A DNA stretch of 64,000 nt, from the NCBI GenBank assembly GCA_026874595.1, contig CM049308.1, positions 23,714,367 to 23,778,366 of the forward strand, written 5' to 3'. The stretch is from Sipunculus nudus (taxonomy: Eukaryota; Annelida; Sipuncula; Golfingiida; Sipunculidae). The notes under the pieces are model-generated. The model saw nothing but the letters and a program-made list of their open reading frames with translations. It was not told the DNA's origin and did not search any database. Shown here one piece after another: positions 47,701 to 55,918 of this stretch; within the stretch, counting starts at the first letter, position 1; every line of letters starts with the position of its first letter. A program made the position numbers and the translations under genes.

Positions 47701-50381
47701 ACAATCTGATGACAAACCAACCGGCCTTTCATGAGGAATCTGGCAATTTGTGTGTATTTTGCATTATTTCTAGGGTGCTCAAATATACCCCCCAATCTCT
47801 GAGAATATAGTTCACTGTGACCCAGTTTCAGGTTTCTGGGGAGAACTTTTGAAGAACTCTCAGGATGTCATTTAGAAGATTCTGGGCCGAAAGGTTATGA
47901 TTTGTGCCCTACTTTGGTATCAAATTTTCAATTATTCTGAGGGGTGCTTATATTTATAAGCCATATAGCTCAGAAATTATGGGTAACAGAAACCTAAATA
48001 CACGTGTCGAAGGAAATTTTCATAGACCTCCCTGGATTTTAGGTTAGAAGATTCCAGGTCCAATATTTATGATTTGTGCCCTACTTTGGTATCAAATTTT
48101 TAATTATGATGGGGGGTGCTTATAAGCCCAATAGCTCAGAGAATATGGGTAACAAAGACACAATTTCAGGTTTCATGGAGACTTTTCATGTAAAGTGAGT
48201 AGATTCTATGTCTAGTTGTTACGATTTGAGCCCTGTTAACAGATGACCACATCTTTTAAGGTCTCAAAATTGATAAAAAATAGTAAAAAATCGAAAAAAA
48301 TACAGGTGGCACCACCAGCAGAAACTGATGAAAAACTCCATGATGAATATCCATGCAAAGAATCATGGTGATCAATGCATTAGTTGTTCAGATACTTGAG
48401 CTTTAGTATCAAATTTTTCATTATTCTGGGGGGTGGGGGTACTTCGGAGCCCCATAGCTTGAAGAATATGGGTACCAGAGACCTAATTCCAGGTTTCCAA
48501 GGAGACTTTTCATGGGCCTATCTGGATGTAAAGTGTTAACGATTTATGCCCTGTTAACATATGACGGCATCTTTTAATGACTCAAATAGAGAATAAAAAT
48601 CGTAAAAAAATCGAAAAAAATACAGAGGGCGCCACCAGTCTGCAGAATCTGATAAAACACTTGCATGATTGATTTCCATGCAAAGAATCATGGCGATCAA
48701 TGCATTAGTTGTTCAGATACTTAACCTTTTGTATCAAAATTTTCATTAATCAGAATATGGGTAACAGAGAAATAATTCAAGGTTTCGAAGAAGACTTTTC
48801 ATGGACCTCTCTGGATGTAAAGTGAGAAGATTCCATATCCAGCGTTTACGATTTGTACCATGTTAACAGATGACGGCATTTTTGGAGGTCTCACAAATAG
48901 AGAAAAAAAATCGTAAAAAATCGAAAAAATACAGATGGCGCCACCAGTCTGCAGAAACTGATGTAACACCCCATGATCAATATCCATGCAAAAACCATGG
49001 TGATCAATGCATTAATTGGTTAGATATTTGACCTTTTGTATCAATTTTTTTATTATTCTGGGGGGGGGGGGGGGGGGAATTCAGAGCCCCATAGCTTGCA
49101 GAATTTGGGTATAAGAGACCTAATTCTAGGTTTTTCAAGGAGACTTTTCATGGACCTAACTTGATGTAAAGTTAGAAGATTCCAGGTCCAGCGTTTACGA
49201 TTTGTGCCCTGTTAACAGATGACGGCATCTTTGGAGGTCTCAAAAATAGAGAAAAAAAATCGTAAAAAAAATACAGGTGGCGCCACCAGTCTGCAGAAAC
49301 TGATAAAATACTCCATGATTAATATCTATGCAAAGAATCATGGTGATCAATGCATTAGTTGTTCAGATACTAGAGCTTTTGTATCAATTTTTTTATTATT
49401 CTTGGGGGGTGGGGGGAGTACTTCATAGCCCAATAGCTTGAAGAATTTGGATAACAGAGACCTAATTCTAGGTTTTTCAAGGAGACTCTTCATGGACCTG
49501 ACTGGATGTAAAGTAAGAAGATTCCAGGTCCTGCGTTTACGATTTGTGCCCTGCTAACAGATGACGGAATCTTTTAAGGTCTCAAAATAGAGAAAACAAA
49601 AATTGTAAAAAAAAATTCGAAAAAGTACAGGTGGCGCCACCAGTCTGCAGAAACTGATGAAACACTCCATGATTAATATCCATGCTAAGACTCATGGTGA
49701 TCAATGCATTAGTTGTTCAGATACTTGAGCTTTTGTATCAAATTTTTCATTATTCTTGGGGGTACTTCGGAGCCCCTAGCTAAAAGAATATGGGTAACAG
49801 AGACCTAATTTCAGGTTTCCAAGAAGATTTTTCATGGACTTCTCTGGATGTAAAGTTAGAAGATTTCTGGTCCAGTGGTTACGATTTGTGCCTTGTTAAC
49901 GGACAGACGGCCGGATGGCCGGACGGACAAAGAGTAAACGCTATAGCTCAGATGACTTACAGTCAGCAGAGCTAAAAATAACATTTGAAATTATCTGAGA
50001 ATTTTTTTTATCACGAACCTTTTGTCCTTATACAATCTATGCTGGAAAACATATATTTATTTAAGGATGGTCGGTTTGGAGTCAAAGTGGCGATATAATC
50101 GGGCGATTTTCTGAGTAACATATCTTCTTCTTATTGTATATACATATACATAAAATCATTAGGACTAATCATATATAATGACCAAACACCTTCCATTAAG
50201 CATGCAACTGTATGAACAGGACAAGATAGTGCTAAATTCCCTAATTAAATTAAACTATAAATTTGAACATATGCTTTCCTTGTACTTCAAAGTGTAAAAT
50301 AAATAGTGTATACTTTTAAACTATTAATGTACAACTTACCTTTGCAATCACAAAGAATGCGTATGCAAATAAAACCAACAT
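34006..50381 (-). CDS. Gene B: PqaA/AprA-like secreted hydrolase-family paralog
   Basis: Minus-strand gene with 14 located exons: 50381-50340, 47270-47129, 46808-46688, 44914-44800, 44499-44389, 43798-43706, 43261-43163, 41734-41605, 40992-40875, 40364-40271, 37202-37164, 36376-36288, 35806-35734 and 34143-34006. The first 13 join into 422 codons without a stop. The start codon gives a short hydrophobic signal peptide, so export is likely. Family motifs: TSQTW, PVWWHFL, LRLPMTK (here LMRLPMTK), TGSSKRGW (nucleophile Ser), GGCSDEFFLPD (acid Asp), ENTGHS (His), VNIIPD. The equivalents of E14 and E15 were not located between 34144 and 35733, so roughly 30 residues are missing from my model. That could mean diverged short exons or a damaged gene. 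The gene converges on gene A with 9 kb between stop codons. Confidence 0.88.
34290..34600. repeat. Degenerate (TAC)n/(CTA)n tracts
   Basis: Runs of ACT/CTA trinucleotides at 34290-34350 and 34530-34585, in the gene B intron between E13 and E16. The missing E14 and E15 counterparts should lie in 34144-35733, but I do not find them. Confidence 0.8.
35734..35806 (-). CDS. Gene B exon E13
   Basis: Reads RDFRLSVGYPPIATNIVWEE and then IPVT after a split Arg codon; donor GTaagt. It is nine codons shorter than gene A E13 but keeps RDFRL and the Val-Trp/Val-Ser-Trp region. Confidence 0.87.
36288..36376 (-). CDS. Gene B exon E12
   Basis: Reads TENEGSIVATLSESPVAIKA and then WVADSVSTT with a split Arg codon, donor GTgggt. 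It aligns with gene A E12 (GSIELT...ITAWLAHT) and is two codons shorter. Confidence 0.85.
37164..37202 (-). CDS. Gene B exon E11 (39-base exon)
   Basis: Thirteen codons, NVPYPTLSWTHSE, acceptor attgtttcAG, donor GTaatg. Length, phase and the LSWT core match gene A E11. Confidence 0.87.
37681..37728. repeat. (TA)n microsatellite
   Basis: Pure TA run in the E10-E11 intron of gene B. Confidence 0.96.
38776..38803. repeat. (TG)n followed by poly-G
   Basis: Short GT run ending in about 15 consecutive G. Similar G homopolymers lie near 23503 and 49060. Confidence 0.9.
38993..39443. mobile_element. hAT-like MITE rich in GAGTCCAAGTCC
   Basis: Left end CAGTGATGAAGTCGAGTCC; right end, reverse-complemented, CAGTAATATCGGAATCGAAT then CC. 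The flanking eight bases are gtcataaa (38985-38992) and gtcaacaa (39444-39451), matching at 6 of 8, as expected for an old hAT target duplication. Clusters of the hexamer-like GAGTCC/AAGTCC sit inside both ends. 451 bases, no coding capacity, in the E10-E11 intron of gene B. Confidence 0.7.
40271..40364 (-). CDS. Gene B exon E10 (His exon)
   Basis: After completing the Trp codon it reads VVENTGHSMTNSPRADDIWT and then GMKNFYLFAAF. The His of GHS aligns with AHHS of gene A. Acceptor ttgttgcAG, donor GTaagt. Confidence 0.88.
40875..40992 (-). CDS. Gene B exon E9 (acid residue exon)
   Basis: Reads YRGRLTMPMLLIGGCSDEFF and then LPDSYRHFYDDLSQPKALW, donor GTaaac. The Asp of SDEFF is the likely catalytic acid. 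The acceptor side overlaps the start of a degenerate 50-bp repeat tract. Confidence 0.9.
40985..41420. repeat. Degenerate ~50-bp tandem repeat beside exon E9
   Basis: Units resemble ACCTATCAAAGATAAGAGAA followed by TATGAGGCAAATAATAATCT. Anchors occur near 40992, 41045, 41097, 41150, 41310, 41351 and 41393. The array begins at the acceptor of gene B E9. A long minus-strand open frame across it is a by-product of the repeat. Confidence 0.75.
41545..41594. repeat. (GA)n microsatellite
   Basis: About 25 GA units. On the coding strand this is (CT)n starting some 10 bases inside the intron after gene B E8. Confidence 0.97.
41605..41734 (-). CDS. Gene B exon E8
   Basis: Acceptor tttttcAG, donor GTtagt. 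Reads NFHHHYQSLGGWSFALSDYW and on to LADIVDPY. It is the same 130 bases and phase as gene A E8. A (CT)n run on the coding strand begins about 10 bases into the following intron. Confidence 0.9.
42016..42470 (+). mobile_element. Probable retrotransposon LTR (455 bp)
   Basis: Ends TGTAAGGG...ACCCTACA, the TG...CA form with short inverted ends. It contains a TATA box (TATAAA at 42295-42300, followed by a GC-rich stretch) and a poly(A) signal ATTAAA at 42421-42426, about 45 bases before the right end. That is the layout of a working LTR. About 80 bases downstream, ATG at 42551 opens a short Cys-containing frame that soon stops. No second LTR and no matching 5-base flanks (ttaaa, gaatt) were seen, so a truncated 5' end of an element is more likely than a solo LTR. 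It lies opposite to gene B, in the E7-E8 intron. Confidence 0.5.
42551..42783 (+). pseudogene. Possible gag-like remnant after the LTR
   Basis: A frame starting MSSSCSKCADAEFCRK ends after about 23 codons. An overlapping frame is open to 42783. I do not recognise the protein. It is assigned only by position downstream of the putative LTR. Confidence 0.2.
43163..43261 (-). CDS. Gene B exon E7
   Basis: Reads RGWTTYTTAISDTLPGRVIG and then IAPRVISILNMTQ. Compared with gene A E7 it carries a three-codon insertion around TLPG. It has an NMT sequon. Confidence 0.92.
43474..43517. repeat. (TA)n microsatellite
   Basis: Pure TA run in the E6-E7 intron of gene B. Confidence 0.96.
43706..43798 (-). CDS. 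Gene B exon E6 (nucleophile Ser exon)
   Basis: Reads GAVAAMDAIMEWSLFNLPQP and then VATFFVTGSSK, donor GTgaga. The Ser before the final Lys is the probable nucleophile. The acceptor has a weak pyrimidine tract (atctttgAG). Confidence 0.88.
43840..43880. repeat. (TA)n microsatellite
   Basis: Pure TA run upstream of gene B E6, in the E5-E6 intron, about 40 bases from the acceptor. Confidence 0.96.
44389..44499 (-). CDS. Gene B exon E5
   Basis: Acceptor tctcgcAG, donor GTaagc. Includes SEDSAIAYTWRRFM and ILMRLPMTK, aligning with gene A E5 with one codon fewer. Confidence 0.93.
44676..44738. repeat. (TAA)n/(TTA)n inverted microsatellite
   Basis: About 11 AAT units followed immediately by about 10 ATT units, forming a perfect AT hairpin in the E4-E5 intron of gene B. 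Confidence 0.95.
44800..44914 (-). CDS. Gene B exon E4
   Basis: Acceptor ctttcaAG, donor GTgcgt. Reads PPSPETSRTLMQGIRLARDT and on to LRQIPNQPIFFV, with the PNQP motif. It is the same 115 bases and phase as gene A E4. Confidence 0.9.
46688..46808 (-). CDS. Gene B exon E3
   Basis: Acceptor tttatAG, donor GTaagt. Reads AETTTPVWWHFLTLVVPDVL and then DPLLDTGFLNIGSGRNTET. The PVWWH segment is diagnostic of the family. The gene A counterpart is not in the window. Confidence 0.92.
47129..47270 (-). CDS. Gene B exon E2
   Basis: Starts AQNPPPTPLDEYVAKDDPTF, then YRLISQQDFSDYTVYHFN and LTSQTWLT. The LDEYV start and TSQTW motif are hallmarks of the family's N-terminus. I chose donor GTaggt because it keeps the frame into E3; a GTgctc five bases downstream is the alternative. 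It has an NLT sequon. Confidence 0.9.
47545..49980 (+). mobile_element. Pearl/Helentron-like element, copy 2
   Basis: The left end (ACAAGTGACCCGTAGGTCAT, then GACGCTCAGCCG) is the counterpart of 9521-9556. The right end (GGACGGACAAAGAGT, then AGTCAGCAGAGCTAAAAATA) matches 11905 and 23657. Between them lie six to seven core units. The element has 2.4 kb, no coding frame, and sits in intron 1 of gene B. Confidence 0.6.
47800..49900 (+). repeat. ~330-bp core units of element copy 2
   Basis: Palindrome anchors at about 48305, 48625, 48936, 49276 and 49630 give spacings of 310 to 354 bases. Each unit has GGGTAACAGAGACCTAATTC, CCAGGTCCAGCGTTTACGAT, GGTGGCGCCACCAG and GATCAATGCATTAGTTGTTC. Poly-G runs and (A)n tracts account for the length variation. 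Confidence 0.9.
50340..50381 (-). CDS. Gene B exon E1 (signal peptide)
   Basis: Fourteen codons, MLVLFAYAFFVIAK, followed by donor GTaagt. The start is chosen because this ATG opens a hydrophobic run that splices in frame to E2, which begins AQNPPPTPLDEYV. Cleavage after the Ala-Lys-Ala junction is plausible. Confidence 0.82.
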
Positions 50382-51356
50382 GGCAACGCCTTTCTCTCCA
50401 GCCGATAGAACAAATTTAAACAAACAGGATTCAAGTTTTCAAATTGCTTTGTGTATCAACGAAGAACATTGATTCCGTTTGCCAAAGTCGATGATTATTT
50501 TTATGGTCACAACAGCCGGCGGGGTCTCATGGTGTCACGAAAATTATCAGTCCATGGGTCAGAAAATGGATCGTTCTGAAGTACAATGCACATCAGTTAG
50601 ATAAAAATAATAGTAAGCTGATATACTGTATATCTGCTAGATGGGTCGAACGCTCCATGGTGGCCATTTTCCTAACCAAAAATTTAAATATTATGACAGT
50701 GGAGAATATCAGTTTTATAACGACTGCCACAAACTACGGCCTACAGAGTATCTATAAGTGAAAGTTTGCATATTCTCGTTTTTGACGATTACAGATGTCA
50801 AATTTGACGGAACAAATTAAATGAAACATATAATTGAAGCAGTAAACTAATTCGCTCAAGCTTAAAAAATGACAAAATTAAAAAAAAATTAGGTTTAACT
50901 ATTTTCGAAAGTCTGTCATTCATCAGGAAAATTGCCTATAGAGGGACAAATAAAATGAGGAGAATTTTTAGTAGTTATAATTATATTTGACAAACTATCA
51001 GGAAATAAAGATTTTGATTTTGAGTGACCTTGACTATAACCTTTGACCGAAAAAGACCAAAGACATAGGCTCCTTAGATACAGGAAATATAATGGATATA
51101 CGGGACTGACAATATACTTACCAACTCGAAGATAATTACCCTATATACACAATAACATATTCGCTACAATAAATAATCATATATCGACATCCAGAATCGA
51201 GGCGACTTGAAATAATTAATCAGTCAATTTTCCCATGAGGACAAACCTGTGTATGATTTTCTGTGAATCTTTTTTCTTTCATTTACACACGTACACGCTA
51301 ACGTCAATTTATCTTCAAAGGGGCAATCAATAGTTGGGACAACTGTTTTTAGAAAT

Positions 51357-51360
<4 letters not shown>
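50382..51360. other. Upstream flank of gene B
   Basis: The gene B promoter should lie just above 50381 on the minus strand. I see no convincing TATA box or CpG island. A single GACCTTGACTATAACCTTTG stretch near 51025 recalls the 130-bp repeats of gene A. Confidence 0.4.

Positions 51361-51362
<2 letters not shown>

Positions 51363-51419
<57 letters not shown>
51363..51419. repeat. (CA)n(TA)n microsatellite
   Basis: Short CA run followed by about 25 TA units. Confidence 0.96.
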
Positions 51420-51423
<4 letters not shown>

Positions 51424-51773
51424 CCTTTATTGTTTGTGAGACACATTTCAAATAAATTATAATTAAGTATTAAATTATAATTAAGATTTAAAAAATAAAG
51501 TAATATGCGTACGGTATTGTTTCCAGGTTTGAATGAATAATTTTTCTAAGTTAACTCAGAAATAGACCCAAAGTATGTTATTCTAGTTATTAATGTATTT
51601 AATTTTCAATATTTTTCAATATATAAATATTTTTTCTCTGAATAACAGGGGATGATTCCATTGACTATCTCCCCTTGCTAGAAGTGGGGGAATATATACT
51701 GCCTATCCCCCTGTATATTGACCCCCCCTACACGTACAAACAGACCGAAAGAATCGTGTTATCCGCCAAGGGG

Positions 51774-51924
51774 CCTGTTGCAATAATGTTTTACTAGACT
51801 TAACCCAGTAGCAGGCCTAAATACCATTGTTACAATAGTGACGTCATAATGGTTACCATAGTAACAAACGTATGGCCCTGGGCTTAAGTCACCAACATAA
51901 CTTAAGTCACCTTATTGCAACAGG
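51774..51924. mobile_element. Small MITE with CCTGTTGCAATAA inverted ends
   Basis: CCTGTTGCAATAA (51774-51786) is exactly mirrored at 51912-51924. Inner sequence also pairs partly (ACTTAA). The 151-base length and lack of coding capacity fit a MITE. No clear target duplication was identified. Confidence 0.7.
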
Positions 51925-54900
51925 TACTTGAACTTAATCAAATCTTTCTTTCTTAAGGATTTCTTTCCATAACAGATTTCTTGCAGATAAAAGAATAAAA
52001 AGACGAACAAACATACAATTACAACACTTATTCTGCATTTCCATACACAGGTTTATATTGAAACGCCTCAATACCCCCATACGGTTTCTTTTTATGCCAG
52101 TTTTTATACGAACACATATATTTTTTTAACAAACTAGAAAATATCAGTCGAAAAGCGACGTCTATCTGCCGAATCACACTGGCGTGGAATAAGCGAGGCA
52201 TGAGGCGTCAACGAAATCCCTGGCATCAGAGATGCAAAATTATCCCAGACTTTGAATAAGAAACATATATCTTTTAAACAAGGTTTGTTTTTAACCCAAT
52301 CTTGAACATGCTTCATGTTAAAGTGGCGCCTTAAGTCATGTTTAGTGATTATTGGTAACTAATGAGACTGAGAACGGGAAACCAGTGATTTACCCTCAAA
52401 ACAAATAAACGAATATATATTATATATTATATATATAAAAACGATATTTGGTAGCACATCCAGTCTTGTGTACGAAAAAGATTTCCAGGATTTCCCAGTA
52501 TGCAACATTTCAGGCCAAATAAAAAATTGATGCTTAGATATGTGCCTAAATGGACGCTACGCAAAATCGATTAAAGATCGTGCCATTAGTCTTGTGTATA
52601 AGAAAATTATAAAAATGTTTGGTGACCCCATAATGAAGACAGGTCTAAAAATTCTGTTCCGCAGTTTTGAACGAGTGCTGCAGAAACAAACCCGGGAGGC
52701 GAAGGGGCATACAAAATGTTACATACATCGTGAAGTCCTTGCTACTTAAACACATTTATGTGTAAATTTCTTTGACATAAATCCTATCCATCATATTTGA
52801 ACGGATTACATTCTGCTTTTCATTAAATTTAGATCTGCTGGTGTATTTAGAACCCAAGTGCAATATGGGCATTGGAATTCTATACCTGCAATTCCTAACC
52901 AGCAGAGTCGAACCCTTCTGAATCCTATATTCAGCATAGTGAAGCCTAATAGTTTTACTAGACAGAATGTCCACAGTGAGACAGAGTTAATTTGTGCTCT
53001 GGTGATTGTATTGCTGAAACAGTAATTATAATACACTTTTAAAAAGTTCGGTATTTCATAGAATGAATTGTCTGTTTTATGTTAGCAATTCTAAGCGAAT
53101 TAAGCCTATAATCAATTAATTTAGTCTGTAAGCCAATTTAAATTAAATGATACTGTAATTAAGCCTAAGGGATAACGATTGTTAACATATGTTAACATAT
53201 GTTGTTATAGAAACAGGTAAACGAATGGATCGACGGTACTTTTCAAACGAATTTTACACCTCGGTAGAAAGTTTATCATTTGAAAAAATTAAACATTATG
53301 AACCCACCTGTCCACAAGGTGTCGCTTATGTTCAAAATAAGCTTCTTTCAGTTAAGGCTTATTTGTCTCAGCTGTCAAAATTCATATTCATACTATATAA
53401 CAATCATTAAACAATCATTCTCCTTATACATTTAAATCCTTTTAACAAAATATTCATGTGAACATAATATAGAGTGGAACAATTCTTATATAACAGTTGT
53501 TAATGGTATATATATGTTCACTCTATATAAATGCACACTATACACTATATATACCATACGAAACTGATGTATTTAGAATCCAGTGTATAGGTGCAAATGA
53601 CTTTTTATCCGTAATACCTGAACAGCAGTGTGACACTCGTGTGAGGTCGATTCGGCACAGAGTGAACTATATCTTAATTTTTTGGCAATGTTGTATGTTA
53701 TTCCATACCTAATAACCAGAAGTGAAATGGCGTTAACTGTGTACCATTTATAGGATTTCAAATCATTAAAGGGGGTTGCAATTACAACATGATCTATAAA
53801 GAGGCCGATTCCTATTATCAGGCATAGCTGACCGCAGAGGATGACGGGTAATCCAAAGAGGTTACAGAAGCAACTCATATATTGGGAATCGCAATTAATA
53901 AGGGAGCATTTGGACAAAGCACAAGTGAACGGCTTTTTAAGCAGAAACTATGACGGGTTGCGAAGGTCCACACCTGATAAAAAATCCATGGGCGAAAAAG
54001 TATATTAGAACTGTATCCTGTTTCAGTGGTGATATTTCATTTTGGCACATTAAATTAATTCTGAGGAAAATGAGAGGATGCTTTACACCTGAGGGACTAT
54101 AGTAAGTAATTACATCCGCCTATCGCATTTCATATAGCGTGTCACCTAAATAAGAGCTATTTAAAGTCAAATCCTAATTAAAGTCTATTTCATGCTCTGG
54201 TCGTGTCGATCCTATTTTAATTATTAAGATATCCAACATGGGGCACTAGCATTTTTTAGAACTTAGACATTAAAGGTAGGTTGTTACAAAGTACTACATA
54301 CTAGTGTAAAAATTATAAAATCAATTTACGGTCTATTGACAACACTTTTAAAATAGTCTAGAAGGTTTTAATGCACGACAACCTGGAGACAAAGAAGTTA
54401 CATTAAAGGAAGAGCTCACAAACAAGGCCGCTGCGTCAGTATTGGACCCGATATACGGCTGATAAAACGCTAAATTGCATCGTTAATTGCTAATTGCCCA
54501 TAGTTCAATATACATATCATGATATGATGATTGACAGGTTGTCAGTTACGATACGGAATATTTTAACAAGCTCGGAAAGTTACTCAAAGATTGTTTTCAT
54601 ATCGTGAGAACATATTTAAACACACAAAATGCGACATGTTTTCTTTTCGTATCTTAATTCTGTCGAATTGTTTCCACATGTCGCAACGTGGACGCTTGGC
54701 TTTATTTATTTACGGTTCGTGGTATATTTTGTACGCTGAATCGTCGCATAGAAGGGAAAACACTGTTCTACTATAATCCGTTTCACTAAAGAAGCACATT
54801 GAGCCTTTGTAATTGTTCTCTCAAAATCCCAAATGATCACAAAGTTTACACTTAAGTTGATGGAGGGATAAAGGGTCTTATAAGAGATAAAAAATATAAA

Positions 54901-55500
54901 AAAAAATGCATTTGTATTTTACAACCGCCTGATTCTCTGTTCCATGTGTTTCAGGCCTCACGTTTGAAGATGCAATTTTAGAATATTTATGACGCTCGTT
55001 TCCCACTTAGTACGTTCTAAAAACATTAAAAAAACGTTATCCAAACAAGTCAGATTTAATCTTTCGGGCCCAAGAATGACATTTATAGAAGGGTTCGGAA
55101 AGCAAATCATTTTGTTAATGTTAATTTTAACAATATTGCTCTGGTTTCCCGAAATTTGTGTAGATGTCGATTAAATGCTCTTCATAGAAAGCCGTCTTAA
55201 AATTCTCAATTTGCACTTGTAATAAAGTCGTTCGGGAAAGTTATCTAAAACTTTGTATAACAGTTACCTTAAGTTTTATCCATTTTATACGTCCTAATAA
55301 TATTGATCAAACGTTAAGCAAATATCCAAATGTTAATTTTGTTAGGTCCCGAAAGTGATATCGTGGGAACGAGAAAACAACTACTACCTATTCTATCGAA
55401 AAACACATTTTCTTTATGAAAGTATAATGTTATGACAATGTTGTGATAAAATTTTTCACTAGCTTGGAAATACAATGACATACTGAGGCGTTTTGGGTTT
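51925..55500. other. No gene recognised
   Basis: AT-rich sequence. Several frames of 60-114 codons exist, for example minus strand 53573-53917 with hydrophobic stretches, but none shows a known family, splice-site context or codon bias that I can support. Confidence 0.5.
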
Positions 55501-55502
55501 TG

Positions 55503-55918
55503 AGATCAGAATAATTTTCTTGATTGCATTAAACAAAGATTGACTGATATGGCGTTACAGGAATGGCAGAGTGATTTATGCAAATGTGATAAATTATATG
55601 CATACGCGATTTGTAAGTCAAAGTTAACAATAGAAAGATATTTAATGAGGGTTACAAATTCAGGTTACAGAACTGCATTAGCTAAGTTCAGATGTACAAA
55701 TCACCATTTGGCCATTGAGGTTGGTCACCATTCAAGGAATAGATAGAGAGAAGAGGATTTGTAAACATTGTTTAAAATATGGCCATAATATTGTAGAAAA
55801 TGAGCCACATTTTTTGTTAGAATGCCCATTGTATATATATAGAAGTATTCTTAAGAAAAGAAGTTCTGATAAATTCCTTGTGATGGGAGTGTGCGCTTGT
55901 TTATCTACAAGCTGTTAG
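55503..55918 (+). pseudogene. LINE 3'-end remnant (C-terminal part of ORF2)
   Basis: One frame reads LTDMALQEWQSDL and then SGYRTALAKFRCTNHHLAIE. After a frameshift near 55735 the next reads REKRICKHCLKYGHNIVENE and then PHFLLECPLY. The pattern R..L.KFR..NH.L.IE.G, then R.C..C....IE.E.HFLLECP, is characteristic of the C-terminal tail of many invertebrate non-LTR retrotransposons. The frameshift and missing 5' part mark it as dead. Confidence 0.8.

Noticed and set aside
53573-53917. 114-codon minus-strand frame with hydrophobic stretches
   Set aside because: Possible membrane segments, but AT-rich DNA commonly yields these; no family or splice sites supported.
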